A program made the translations under genes and the position numbers. The notes below the pieces were generated by a model, which saw only the letters and a list, made by a program, of their open reading frames with translations, was not told the origin of the DNA and ran no database searches. Positions 9,442 through 18,296 of a stretch of DNA of 50,513 bases are shown piece by piece (within the stretch, counting starts at the first letter, position 1; every line of letters starts with the position of its first letter). The stretch spans positions 1 through 50,513 of the forward strand of contig CAZFWV010000013.1 in assembly GCA_964522605.1 (NCBI GenBank). Reading direction: 5' to 3'. The DNA is from CAVZLD01 sp964522605. GTDB lineage: Bacteria > Planctomycetota > Planctomycetia > Pirellulales > Pirellulaceae.

Positions 9442-11259
9442 GTGTCAAACTCTGAGAAGCAATCTGTGTTGACCTCGGCCAACCCAACAAACAGCCGCGA
9501 CGACCAAGGAGCCGGTAAGCGGCTGAGTGAATTCGTCTGCAAGGCGATCCGAAGCTGCACGAACTTTGCTGTGTTGGCCGTGCTTTTCTGTGCGGCCTGC
9601 CGTCAGGAGGATCCGCGGAGAAAAGAGACTGCCGCACCCACGGCGGAGCAGAGATCCGATCATTCCGTACCGCAGTACGTGGATCGTGCCGCAGAACTGG
9701 GAGTGCAGCATGTGCACACAGACGGAAGTTCAGGCAGGTACTTCATTGGGGAAACATTGGCATCGGGTGTCGGTCTCTTCGACTACGACGGAGATGGGCG
9801 TCTGGATCTCTATTTTCCCAACGGCAGAATGCTTCCACCAGGAGCCCCGCCGGCTGGCAGTGTGGTCCGTGCCCACGCGGGGCACGTTCTGTACCGGCAG
9901 CGCGAAGACGGAACGTTTGTGGATGTCACGCAGACCGCGGGCGTGGCGGGCACCGCGTTCGCGGTGGGTTGCTGCGTGGGTGACTATGACGCCGACGGCG
10001 ACCTGGATCTGTACGTGACGCAGTACGGTCCCAACATCCTCTATCGCAACAATGGCGACGGCACGTTCGTCGATGTGGCCGAACAGGCAGGCGTCGGCGA
10101 TCCCGGCCTGGGAGTGGGTGCCGCTTTCTTCGATTACGACTCCGATGGTGACCTGGATTTGTACGCAGCGAATTATTGCCTGATGGACTTCGAGAATGAC
10201 AAACCGCGCTGGCAAAACAACGTACCAAGGTACCGAGCACCGGAGTCCTTTCCGGCCGAACCGGACCGGCTGTTTCGTAATGAGGGAAATGGTCGGTTTA
10301 CCGACGTCAGCGACGAGGCAGGGATCCATGCATCGCCCGCCGGACGTGGTATGGGTGTCATCGCAACCGATGTCAATGGCGATGGGCGATTGGATTTGTT
10401 CGTGGCCAATGATGCGAGCGAGAACTTTTTGTTCATCAATCAGGGCGATGGCACGTTCCAGGAAAACGCTCTGATGACCGGCGTGGCGTTGGACGTCAAT
10501 GGCGATCAACAAGGATGCATGGGCGTCGATATTGCGGATTGCGACTCAGATGGCCGACCCGATCTGATGGTGACAAATTATCAGAAGCAAGCCAATGTCT
10601 TGTATCGCATGAAACCCACCGGTTACTTCGTCGATGAAGCACAGACCGCCGGTGTGGCTTCAGATTCACTTCCCTGGGTTGGCTGGGGAACACGGTTCTT
10701 CGACTGCGACAACGATGGGTTCCTGGATGTGTTTATCGCCAATGGTCACCTGGAGGATACGATCGAATCCTTCGACCAATCGTCGACCTATAAGCAGCCG
10801 AATCAACTGCTGCGCAATACGGGCGGCGGCAAGTTTCAGGATATCAGCCGGCAGGCGGGGCCCGGTTTGAGGATCATCAGTTCGTCGCGAGGCGCCGCGT
10901 TCGGCGATCTCGATAACGATGGCGATATTGACATTGTGGTCTGCAATTCGCGCGAAAAGCCGAATGTCTTGATCAACGACAGCCCACCCCAGAATCACTG
11001 GCTCGGTCTGACATTGCGCGGCAAGCACGACCGGTTTGCCTTGAATGCGCAGGCCACGGTCTACGTGAAGGGGAAGGCACAGTGTCGAGAAGTCCGATCG
11101 GGCGCCAGCTACGCCTCGCAGAACGATCTGCGTCTCCACTTCGGTCTGGGTTCCGCCACGCAAGTGGACAAGGTCGAAATCCGGTGGCCCGACGGCCAGA
11201 CACAAACGCTCACCGATCTACCGATTGATCGCTACACGACGGTCGAGCAGGCAGATTGA
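9442..11259 (+). CDS. FG-GAP repeat, ASPIC/UnbV (CRTAC1-like) lipoprotein
   Basis: 605 residues from GTG, 3 bases after the preceding stop codon. A signal peptide ends in a likely lipobox (VLAVLFCAAC, Cys at about 53). The body is a run of FG-GAP repeats with DxDxDG-type calcium loops: DYDGDGRLDLYFPNG, DYDADGDLDLYVTQYG, DYDSDGDLDLYAANY, DVNGDGRLDLFVANDA, DNDGDIDIVVCN. It ends in an ASPIC/UnbV domain (RSGASYASQNDLRLHFGLG, RWPDGQ). It is the same architecture as the gene at 5781 and shares the order SSRGAA-FGDLDNDGD then ASYASQ. The two are best read as products of an old duplication of a TPR + ASPIC/UnbV pair. No enzymatic motif is seen. The gene is followed within about 15-30 bases by a deleted RAYT element. 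Confidence 0.9.
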   Translation: MSNSEKQSVLTSANPTNSRDDQGAGKRLSEFVCKAIRSCTNFAVLAVLFCAACRQEDPRRKETAAPTAEQRSDHSVPQYVDRAAELGVQHVHTDGSSGRYFIGETLASGVGLFDYDGDGRLDLYFPNGRMLPPGAPPAGSVVRAHAGHVLYRQREDGTFVDVTQTAGVAGTAFAVGCCVGDYDADGDLDLYVTQYGPNILYRNNGDGTFVDVAEQAGVGDPGLGVGAAFFDYDSDGDLDLYAANYCLMDFENDKPRWQNNVPRYRAPESFPAEPDRLFRNEGNGRFTDVSDEAGIHASPAGRGMGVIATDVNGDGRLDLFVANDASENFLFINQGDGTFQENALMTGVALDVNGDQQGCMGVDIADCDSDGRPDLMVTNYQKQANVLYRMKPTGYFVDEAQTAGVASDSLPWVGWGTRFFDCDNDGFLDVFIANGHLEDTIESFDQSSTYKQPNQLLRNTGGGKFQDISRQAGPGLRIISSSRGAAFGDLDNDGDIDIVVCNSREKPNVLINDSPPQNHWLGLTLRGKHDRFALNAQATVYVKGKAQCREVRSGASYASQNDLRLHFGLGSATQVDKVEIRWPDGQTQTLTDLPIDRYTTVEQAD

Positions 11260-11274
11260 GCGGGAAGTCTCGGA

Positions 11275-11671
11275 AAAACGGAAAAACGAACTCTGCCTCC
11301 CTTTTTGGAAAAACGAACTCTGCCTCCCTTTTTGAATCAACGGCTTTCACCTGCCTTTTTCGAGAGGTTTGGGCGACGTGCGACGACATCGGTGTGTTGC
11401 AGAGCTTGTGCTGTTTCACTTCCGGGAGATGCACGGGGCGCCCTCTGGCGCGCAACATGTTGGCGAATTCCTATGCTCGGCGGTCAGACGGACGCATCCG
11501 GGATCGCCCTGGGTGCCCTCGTTGAATGCTCGAGCGGATCGCATGTCGCTTCTGGAATTGGCGGGGAGCTGATTCACGAACTGCGTCCAGTCGCCCAGTT
11601 GCTCGTCTCGCAGAAGGGGAAGCAGAGTTTTTCCTGAGTTATTTCCTCAAAGGGAGGCAGAGTTGCTTCCT
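11275..11671 (-). mobile_element. Non-autonomous RAYT derivative A (internal deletion)
   Basis: The left end has two tandem copies (27-bp period, 11288 and 11315) of GAACTCTGCCTCCCTTTTTG. The right end is AAAGGGAGGCAGAGTTGC (from 11649), the reverse complement of the left box. Between them, read on the minus strand, lies a decayed C-terminal piece of a RAYT (about 11430-11595), corresponding to 32220-32382 of the full-length element. It is joined directly to sequence that in the full-length element lies at 32985-33010. Right of the junction is a block framed by GGAAGCA and TGCTTCC that could fold. No intact gene is present. Copy B at 17903 has the same structure. The element starts about 15 bases after the stop codon of the preceding gene. 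Confidence 0.82.
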
Positions 11672-11796
11672 CGTGAATTGGCGGGCCCGAAAAAGCTGGC
11701 ATTCCCAGGGTCGGGGAGTAAAATCGATGGTCGCTTGCCCGCTGGCGTTGATTCTGTGAGTTTCTTTCACATACCGATTCGGCTGGAGGGCTAGAG

Positions 11797-13587
11797 ATGA
11801 GATTGCCTGGGTTTCGTTTGGCGATCGTCGTGGCAGCCTGTCTGTTTGGGCACCCCACGGCACAGGCCGATTTGCTGGCCTTGTACACGTTTGATGATGG
11901 TTCCGCCGCGGACTCGAGCGGGCATGAGAACCATGGGATCATCGTTGGTGTGCCGGATTTCTCGGGAAGCGGAGGGGCGGTGGATGACCTGGGGTACCTG
12001 ACCTTTTTTGGCCTAGGACATCGGGAATTGGGCGACTATGTGCAGACGCCCCTCGACGTCAACCCGGCCACCGCTCCCCAGTTAACAATGGGTGCCTGGG
12101 CACGTGTCTCGGATGGGATCAGCTCCGGTGTTCGCCAGATCTTGGCGCATGACAACGGCGGTTGGGACCGCGGCATCGGGACCGACAATCGAGGCGACGC
12201 CGACGGGGGTGGCGACGCGACATTTCGCTGGACTGGGTTTACCGGCAACGGACCACTGGGATTCACGACGCCGGTGGCGGGAACCGAAGATGAATGGGTG
12301 TTTATCGCGGCGGTCTATGACACCGTGGCCTCCAGCACAACGATCTATATTGATGATGAGTTCTTCGAGGGACAGGCCGTTCACGGATACAGTTGGCACA
12401 ATTTGACGATCGCGGCCAATCCGGGATTTAATGCGGAGGGTTGGGACGGCGACATTGACAACGTCTTCGTATTTGACCAAGCCCTTTCGGATGCAGAGAT
12501 TGAAGCGGTCCGCTTGGGAGGGCCTGACGCCATTCTCGAACTCGGCGCCGAACCACGTACGCTGCTGAGGACGTGGGATTTCGAGGAGGGAGATCTCGAT
12601 GACTTTGATTTCGTCGAAGGAACAGCCTTCGACACCCAACCGACCTATGGCGACAATCCTTTGGTCCGCCGAGCCGGGGCCGTCGTCCCCTTCGGAACGG
12701 GATTTCACGGTGACTACTTCATCGGAACCTTCGAAAATCGGCCGACGGAGGATGATCCAGAGGGCGGTGCGCAAGGTGACGGACCCGTCGGTGTCATTGA
12801 GTCGGCTTCGTTCGTCCTGGAGACGGGCGCCCAGTTCGACCTGTTAGTCGGAGGTGGCAATCACCCGTGGGATGCAAGCTGGGATCCTGACTCCACTCCC
12901 ATTGGGGAGAATGGTCCAACCACGGTCAACCTGGAACGGCAGGTTGGGGCCGATGAGTGGGAGGTGATCCGTTGGGCAACGGGCTCCATGAACAACGAAG
13001 CCTTGCACTTCGTCCATTGGGATGCGAGCCCCTATGCGGGCGATACCGTTCGCTTGCGCATCTACGACAATAACACCGGCGGCTGGGGACATATCAATCT
13101 GGACTACATCCGTTACTTCGGCTCCGACGCGGGAATCCGTGGCGACTTCAACGGCAACGGGGAGATTGACGTGGAAGACATCAACCTCCTGACGGCGGCG
13201 TCAGCGGGCACCGACATTCCTCCCGAGTACGATCTTACGGGTGACGGATTGGTGAACCAGGCAGACGTCACGGAGTGGGCCAAAGCCAAGGACATCGGCT
13301 ACACGTGGATCGGGGATGCAAACTTCGATGGCGAGTTCAACACGGGCGATTTTGTCCAGGTGCTCGGCATCGGGAAGTACGAGTTGCCAGGTGCCACGGC
13401 CGTATGGTCGGAAGGCGATTGGAATGGCGACGGCGTCTTCGGGACCGGCGACCTTGTAGCGGCTCTCGGAGACGGCGGTTATGAAATGGGACCGCGCAGC
13501 GATGTGGCGGCGGTGCCAGAACCATTTGGCTGGCAGCTATGTCTACTCGCCGGAGTGGCGGTGTTGTCTGTGCGCCGGCGAAGCTGA
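11797..13587 (+). CDS. LamG, dockerin and PEP-CTERM protein
   Basis: 596 residues. GGAGGG lies a few bases upstream of the ATG. A signal peptide (1-24, ending AQA) is followed by a LamG/concanavalin domain (about 25-220, opening LLALYTFDDGSAADSSGHENH). A second jelly-roll region covers about 250-440. Two calcium-loop modules follow: a dockerin-like pair (DFNGNGEIDVEDINLL and DLTGDGLVNQADV, about 447-500) and a planctomycete-type pair (DANFDGEFNTGDFVQVL and GDWNGDGVFGTGDLVAAL, about 505-560). The protein ends in PEP-CTERM (VPEPFGW, helix, RRRS). This implies export, calcium-stabilised docking and exosortase sorting. LamG domains often bind glycans, but no hydrolase motif is visible. The last module closely resembles the C-terminal one in the giant protein that ends at 32126. 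Confidence 0.9.
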   Translation: MRLPGFRLAIVVAACLFGHPTAQADLLALYTFDDGSAADSSGHENHGIIVGVPDFSGSGGAVDDLGYLTFFGLGHRELGDYVQTPLDVNPATAPQLTMGAWARVSDGISSGVRQILAHDNGGWDRGIGTDNRGDADGGGDATFRWTGFTGNGPLGFTTPVAGTEDEWVFIAAVYDTVASSTTIYIDDEFFEGQAVHGYSWHNLTIAANPGFNAEGWDGDIDNVFVFDQALSDAEIEAVRLGGPDAILELGAEPRTLLRTWDFEEGDLDDFDFVEGTAFDTQPTYGDNPLVRRAGAVVPFGTGFHGDYFIGTFENRPTEDDPEGGAQGDGPVGVIESASFVLETGAQFDLLVGGGNHPWDASWDPDSTPIGENGPTTVNLERQVGADEWEVIRWATGSMNNEALHFVHWDASPYAGDTVRLRIYDNNTGGWGHINLDYIRYFGSDAGIRGDFNGNGEIDVEDINLLTAASAGTDIPPEYDLTGDGLVNQADVTEWAKAKDIGYTWIGDANFDGEFNTGDFVQVLGIGKYELPGATAVWSEGDWNGDGVFGTGDLVAALGDGGYEMGPRSDVAAVPEPFGWQLCLLAGVAVLSVRRRS

Positions 13588-14034
13588 CCGCGATGTAACA
13601 ACTCGCGCATCGCCGAGCAGCGGTCACGATGTTCTGTCATCGTGGACAACAGCAGCCCTCGATGGCGATTCTCGTGGACTGACAAGAACTGCCAAATGAC
13701 CGAGCGTGATTCTGGGACAGTCAGGCGGTTACGTCGCCGGTGTATGCTGACCCTGCAATTCTCTGCTTTTTATTCACATTCACAGCAAGTCGCGTGTGAA
13801 CCGATCCACCGATATTCCCTGTGGCAACTTGTCCACGCGATCCGGGGCTCAGCCTGTGCTCAATATCTCGAAGTACTGGTTTCATCCGTGCTCACGTTCG
13901 AGATCACGACGAACTCGATGGGCTGGCAGGAGTTGGTGTTCTCCAACGCCATTGTGCCACGCGGCTGCGGGATGGGAATGCGGTGGGAATGGCCGAGCTA
14001 CACGCACGCCCAAAGCCCGGGGGTTGAGCACGCA
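13588..14034. other. Gene-free stretch between convergent genes
   Basis: About 450 bases between the stop codons of the genes ending at 13587 (+) and 14035 (-). One small hairpin (13625-13644) is the only structure I see. Open frames here lack ribosome sites and known domains. Confidence 0.5.
13625..13644. terminator. Possible terminator hairpin
   Basis: A perfect 7-bp stem, CACGATG/CATCGTG, with a 6-base loop lies 38 bases after the stop codon at 13587. No T-run follows on either strand, so intrinsic termination is only possible. Confidence 0.35.
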
Positions 14035-16476
14035 CTAATTCTCGGTTCCCGCGGGGGCGATCGCGCCGCGGCCACTGATTCGACTGCCGTAAACTTCGAG
14101 CTGGCGGATCTCGCCGCGAAACTGGCGATCGTATCCGTAGCCTTTCATCGTGCTGTTGAAGTTGCCGACGGCAATCGGACCGGTTCGATTGGCGACCGAT
14201 CCGACGTTATAAGAGTTCCGTCGGTCGAGGCGTAACGCGGGCTCATCGACCGGCCGGTCGAGCGGGTCGGAGAAGTACCATACAACGTTGTCGCCGTGCT
14301 TCGTGGCGTCGTAGGTGACGGTGAAGTACGTCCATTTGTCGATCACTAATTGACCGGGCGAGCTGTCATTGTGGATCGAGTCGGGCCATTCGTTGACCGA
14401 CAATCGCAGCCGCCCGTCCGCGTGATGCACGAGATCGATGCCTGTAACGCTATCCCGAAGGGTAAATAGGATGCGGTTCCCACCGCTACCGACAGCCAGT
14501 TCGGTCGGCTTGAGCCAGCCACGGATGGTAAAGGAACGCAAGCCAGCGAGCATCTCCGACGCTTCATCGTCCGATTCGACGCGACCCCACGGCTCCCCGG
14601 ATGGCATACGAAAAGATCCACCGGGGATCCGTTTTGCGGTGCCATGCAACGTGAATGCCGGGGAGTCCTCTTCATTTCCAAAGCCTGCTCGCAAAAGCGG
14701 TTCGGTCACCTCCTGGTCGACGAGCACAGGGATGTGTCCGCGGGCCACACTGCCGTGTTCGTCGGTGACCGTCAGGCTGACATGGTAGATGCCAGGCCGG
14801 TGAAACGTATACGATGGAGCGGCTTCGCTACTCGTCGATCCATCGCCAAAATCCCACAGCACCTGATGGGGCGAACTGCTCTGGAACGCGACCCGCAACG
14901 GCGGCGTGCCTTCCGTGACCGAGGCGGTCGGTTGTGCTGTGGGTCGTAGACGTTCACCCTTTGCGTAGCGCGTGAAACGGAACACTCGGTCCTCAGTCAA
15001 CGCCGTCGCGGTAAACTCGCCTGGATTTGCCGTCCCTTCCGGCCACTCGGTCATCGTCCACGGATCGATGACATCGACTTTCCAGGGCTCGCCTTTCGGC
15101 AACTTGATGACACTGGTTTGCCCAGCGAGGCAATAAACAAGATGGTACCGGCCTGGTATGCCGAGTTGAAACTGCCCGCGATCATCGCCTAGCGGCTGAA
15201 GCTCGTGAAACGGCGGCGCATGAGCGAGGAAGTTCTTCAGCCATTCAATCCGCCGCGGACTCTCGCCCTGCAGCCTGCCACCTTTCGACCACCAAAGGAC
15301 TTCCTCGTCGTTCAGATACGTCTCACCGTGGCCCACGTAGCAGCCGCTCATCGTTCCCAGCCAGAACCGCTGCGTCATTTCGCGGCCCGTCAGATTCCCC
15401 CAGCCTTGCGGAACGTTGCCTTCATATTTGCACTCGTCGAAGATCACCGGCTTCTGATATTGCTCTCGAAAGCGCACACCGCCATTCATGTCGGATGTCT
15501 GCAGACTTGCGTGCGTAACCCACGCTTTCGTGTGGTCGTACCAGATTGCACCGTTGTGGATGCCGCGCAGCCGCTGGTGTGGATCTTCTTTAGCCAAAAT
15601 ATCAAAGAAGCGGTCCCAGTCGTCCATGGTCTTGACGCCACGGTGACGTCCATCCAGATCGCTCATGAAATCGTATTCGTTTGCCAGCGACCACCAGACA
15701 TTGCGATACGCCGATAAGCGGGCGATGCAATAACGCAGGTAGCGATCGTCAGCCGTATCGCTCATCGTCTTGAATCCCCAGCGGTCGTACGGATGCCAGA
15801 GAATAATGTCCGCCTCAATCCCGAGTTCCTGCAAATCGAGGATCCGGTTCTCGAATTGCTGCCAGAATTCCGGATCCGGTCGCTCAAAATCAAAACCTCC
15901 ATCTGCCTTCCGTTGGAAGGCGAATCGCTCCGGTTCATTGCTGTTGTACACGTAGTGTTTCGGAAAAACGCAAAAACGAATCTTGTTGAAGGGGGAAGCC
16001 GCCAGAGTTTTCAGTGTCTGTTCCTGCAATTCCTGCGTCTGGTGCACCCAAGCGTAACACGTTGTGCCGAACTGATGATACGGCGTACCGTCCGCATAGC
16101 GCAAATAGAACGCATCAAACACCTCAATGGGACCATGGTTATCACGTGATGGTGATTGGACCATCACGGCACCCTTGATCCCGTCCAGCGACTTGAAGCG
16201 GCTGGCGGTCAGATACTCCCACTCGCCTTCCGCCGGTGGGCTGAAACGCACCGTAAAAAGGTCTTCACCGTCCCAGAATCCGGGAACCGTCACGGAGCGA
16301 TCACCGTGACGAAATGTAGCCGTGACAGAGATGTCCATCGTGCGCGGAGCATCGCTTGAACGGAGCGTCAACTCAGCCACGCCCCACCGTTCGGCGGCGT
16401 ACACACGTGGACTGATGCAAACGAATGAAGCGAAACCGCAAAGGAGCAGTGTGCTCCGAATCGCGTTCTCAATCAT
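14035..16476 (-). CDS. Glycoside hydrolase-like protein (DUF5060/DUF4038) with PKD and LamG
   Basis: 813 residues with a signal peptide (1-28, ending VYA). Residues about 29-105 match the DUF5060 beta-sandwich (VPGFWDGEDLFTVRFSPPAE). A TIM-barrel of the DUF4038/apiosidase-like kind covers about 115-430. Two glutamates fit the retaining clan-A pattern: E267 in WWSLANEYDF (acid/base) and E348 in VIFDECKYEG (nucleophile). A C-terminal sheet region is followed by a PKD domain (about 515-585, LWDFGDGSTSSEAAPSYTF) and a LamG-type domain (about 595-810). This predicts an exported glycosidase with accessory binding domains; the substrate cannot be told from sequence. It stands alone, transcribed away from the lipase locus. 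The ATG start is supported by the signal peptide. Confidence 0.88.
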   Translation of the reverse strand: MIENAIRSTLLLCGFASFVCISPRVYAAERWGVAELTLRSSDAPRTMDISVTATFRHGDRSVTVPGFWDGEDLFTVRFSPPAEGEWEYLTASRFKSLDGIKGAVMVQSPSRDNHGPIEVFDAFYLRYADGTPYHQFGTTCYAWVHQTQELQEQTLKTLAASPFNKIRFCVFPKHYVYNSNEPERFAFQRKADGGFDFERPDPEFWQQFENRILDLQELGIEADIILWHPYDRWGFKTMSDTADDRYLRYCIARLSAYRNVWWSLANEYDFMSDLDGRHRGVKTMDDWDRFFDILAKEDPHQRLRGIHNGAIWYDHTKAWVTHASLQTSDMNGGVRFREQYQKPVIFDECKYEGNVPQGWGNLTGREMTQRFWLGTMSGCYVGHGETYLNDEEVLWWSKGGRLQGESPRRIEWLKNFLAHAPPFHELQPLGDDRGQFQLGIPGRYHLVYCLAGQTSVIKLPKGEPWKVDVIDPWTMTEWPEGTANPGEFTATALTEDRVFRFTRYAKGERLRPTAQPTASVTEGTPPLRVAFQSSSPHQVLWDFGDGSTSSEAAPSYTFHRPGIYHVSLTVTDEHGSVARGHIPVLVDQEVTEPLLRAGFGNEEDSPAFTLHGTAKRIPGGSFRMPSGEPWGRVESDDEASEMLAGLRSFTIRGWLKPTELAVGSGGNRILFTLRDSVTGIDLVHHADGRLRLSVNEWPDSIHNDSSPGQLVIDKWTYFTVTYDATKHGDNVVWYFSDPLDRPVDEPALRLDRRNSYNVGSVANRTGPIAVGNFNSTMKGYGYDRQFRGEIRQLEVYGSRISGRGAIAPAGTEN

Positions 16477-16808
16477 GGTGTCTCACCTGAAAAGTCCTTT
16501 TCGTTCTTTAAGCCGGCAATGCTCTCCAAAACAGCTCAGTGGAGCCGGAATTCGACGAACTCCCGCTGTCCATCTTGGGCCATTGGCTGCGCTGCGATCA
16601 ATCAAGGCTCAGGTGACCACGAGCAGACACGTGTCTGGCCGTCGTGCGAAGTCTGTCACGGAGTTTTCAGGCTCGTGCTCAGATTATATCGCAGAGCCAA
16701 CGAGCCAACCATGGACAGATCGGGGCAGCCGCTTTTTCGACTCTCCCCAAGCATTCTATAGACCGCTGTGTTGTCTATGGTTCCATGCGATCTAGCAGGA
16801 TTCTCGCG

Positions 16809-16950
16809 CAGGGCGAATTGCGACTGTCCAACACGCAGATCACCGACGCAGGTTTTCGCGAATACCTCGCGCCCAGCCAGACGTTGCGCGAACTCGACTT
16901 GCGCGGTACCCGGGTCACAGGGGAAACGGTCGCGGCTGGCGCCAAGCTGT
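16809..16950 (+). pseudogene. Leucine-rich-repeat fragment
   Basis: One frame encodes GELRLSNTQITDAGF, then LRELDLRGTRVTGE, then KLF. This is the spacing of two planctomycete-type leucine-rich repeats. No start or ribosome site precedes it, and the frame runs into unrelated sequence on both sides. It is best read as a remnant of a longer LRR gene lost upstream of the lipase. Confidence 0.55.
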
Positions 16951-17006
16951 TCCGGGACGACAGGTGCTGCGATAACTCGTACTGCCGCCGAAAACGGTTA
17001 CAGCTC

Positions 17007-17013
17007 GGGAGGA
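17007..17013 (+). promoter_or_regulatory. Ribosome binding site of the lipase gene
   Basis: GGGAGGA lies 6 bases before the ATG at 17020. It decides this start over the upstream ATG at 16768, whose extra 84 residues resemble no protein. Confidence 0.75.
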
Positions 17014-17019
17014 TCCACC

Positions 17020-17861
17020 ATGCCGCTGAACAGTTCGATTGCCGGCCACCTGCCCAACGTGCAGTTCCTTGCGCAGGCCTGCGCCCTGGCGTACTTGGAT
17101 GAACCGAAGGGGCCGGCAGAATTCGAGAAGCAGTTGGGCATGTCGGCCCGTCTGATCGAGGCGGATAATACGCAAGCGTACGTAGCCCGGGATGACCAGT
17201 CGCTGACCGTCGCTTTCCGCGGTTCGGAATCCCCCAAGAGTTTGGATGGTTTTAAGGACTGGCTGCTGACGAACGCCACTAATCTGTTAATTCTGCCGGA
17301 AGATCGAATCGGCACCGATTTCGCGGCTGCCGGAGTGGGCGCCCGATTCCATCGGGGCTTCCTGGAGGCCTTGACAGAAATCTGGGAGTCGCTATTCGCT
17401 GCCGCTCAGCAGGCACTGGAGAAGCGGCAACGATTGCTTTGGGTCACCGGACATAGCCTGGGAGGAGCCTTGGCCCTGCTGGCGGCGTGGAGATTCCAAA
17501 GACAGTTTCTGGCGGTTCACGAGGTCGTGACCTTCGGCGCCCCCATGATCGGCAACGCTGCCGCTGCCGAAGCGTTCCAACGGGAATTCCCGGTCGCATT
17601 TACCGATACGTCGACGTGGAAGATCCCGTTCCTCCGCTGCCCATGGTCAGTCTGGTGGCAAACGCCTACTGCACCTGCCGAGAAGAGATCCGCCTGACCG
17701 GTCCGAACCCGCAAGCCCTGCGCACGGCCCTCGGTCAACTCGGAGAAAACGTGTCGGAAGCCATTCTGAATGCCAGCCTCGCCGACGAGATTTGGACTCG
17801 GCTCCAGCAGCGCATTCAGGCGCATCTACTTCCTAACCACCTGAAGCATCTGCAGAAGTGA
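17020..17861 (+). pseudogene. Class 3 lipase, single-base frameshift
   Basis: A Lipase_3-type alpha/beta hydrolase. The first frame (17020-about 17590) has the conserved core: AYVARDDQSLTVAFRGSES, then DWLLTNA, FHRGFLEAL and the nucleophile elbow GHSLGG (Ser at about 146). After QREFP the family pattern continues only in the next frame: YRYVDVEDPVPPLPM, with the Asp of the DPVP motif, on to a His-containing end (LLPNHLKHLQK). Adding one C to the CCC run at 17589-17591 would restore one reading frame of 281 codons. Without it the first frame ends at 17697 after a wrong tail and lacks the Asp. The break is so clean that a recent mutation or a sequencing error in the run are both likely. There is no clear signal peptide from this start. 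Confidence 0.8.
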
Positions 17862-17902
17862 AATCGGGGTCCGATCGGCCGATGGTTGTTGCTACAGCGA
17901 AA

Positions 17903-18254
17903 CACGAGCTCTGCCCCCTTTTGAATCAACGGCTTCTAGTTGCCTATTTCGGGAGGCTTGGGCAGAGTGCGACCATATCCATGCTTTGCAGAGCGAGTGC
18001 CATTTCACTTCCGCGAGATGAAGGGGACGCCCCGTGGCGCGAAACATGTGTGCGAATCTCCAATGCTCGGCGGTCCAACGGACGCATCCGGGATCGCCCT
18101 GAGGCGCCCTCGTCGAATGCTCGAGCGGATCGCATATCGATCCCCAATTGGCGGGAGGCTGATTCACGAACCGCGTCCAGTCGCCCGTCTCGCAGAAGGG
18201 GAAGCAGAGTTTTTCCTGAGTTTTTTCCTCAAAGGGAGGCAGAGTTACTTCCTT
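17903..18254 (-). mobile_element. Non-autonomous RAYT derivative B (internal deletion)
   Basis: Same structure as copy A at 11275: a degenerate left box (GAGCTCTGCCCCCTTTTGA), a minus-strand RAYT C-terminal remnant, the same deletion joint (GTCCAGTCGCCC, then GTCTCGCAGAAGGGGAAGCA), and the right box AAAGGGAGGCAGAGTTAC. The remnant still translates as DWTRFVNQP, then GDPGCVRWTAEHW and FRATGRP, against DWIEFVNQP, GDPEWIRQTAEHL and LRATGRP in the intact RAYT. It sits between the 3' ends of the lipase gene and the minus-strand gene that ends at 18297. Confidence 0.82.
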
Positions 18255-18296
18255 TGAAGGTCGTGGCAGGCAGCACGTTGCAGTCACTCGGAAGTT

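Noticed and set aside
16644..17102. A complete gene of 152 codons upstream of the lipase
   Set aside because: Only the middle part resembles leucine-rich repeats. Both ends are unrelated sequence, so it is treated as a fragment.
17589..17600. Programmed ribosomal frameshift in the lipase
   Set aside because: There is only a short CCC run, without a slippery heptamer or a following structure. A mutation or read error is simpler.
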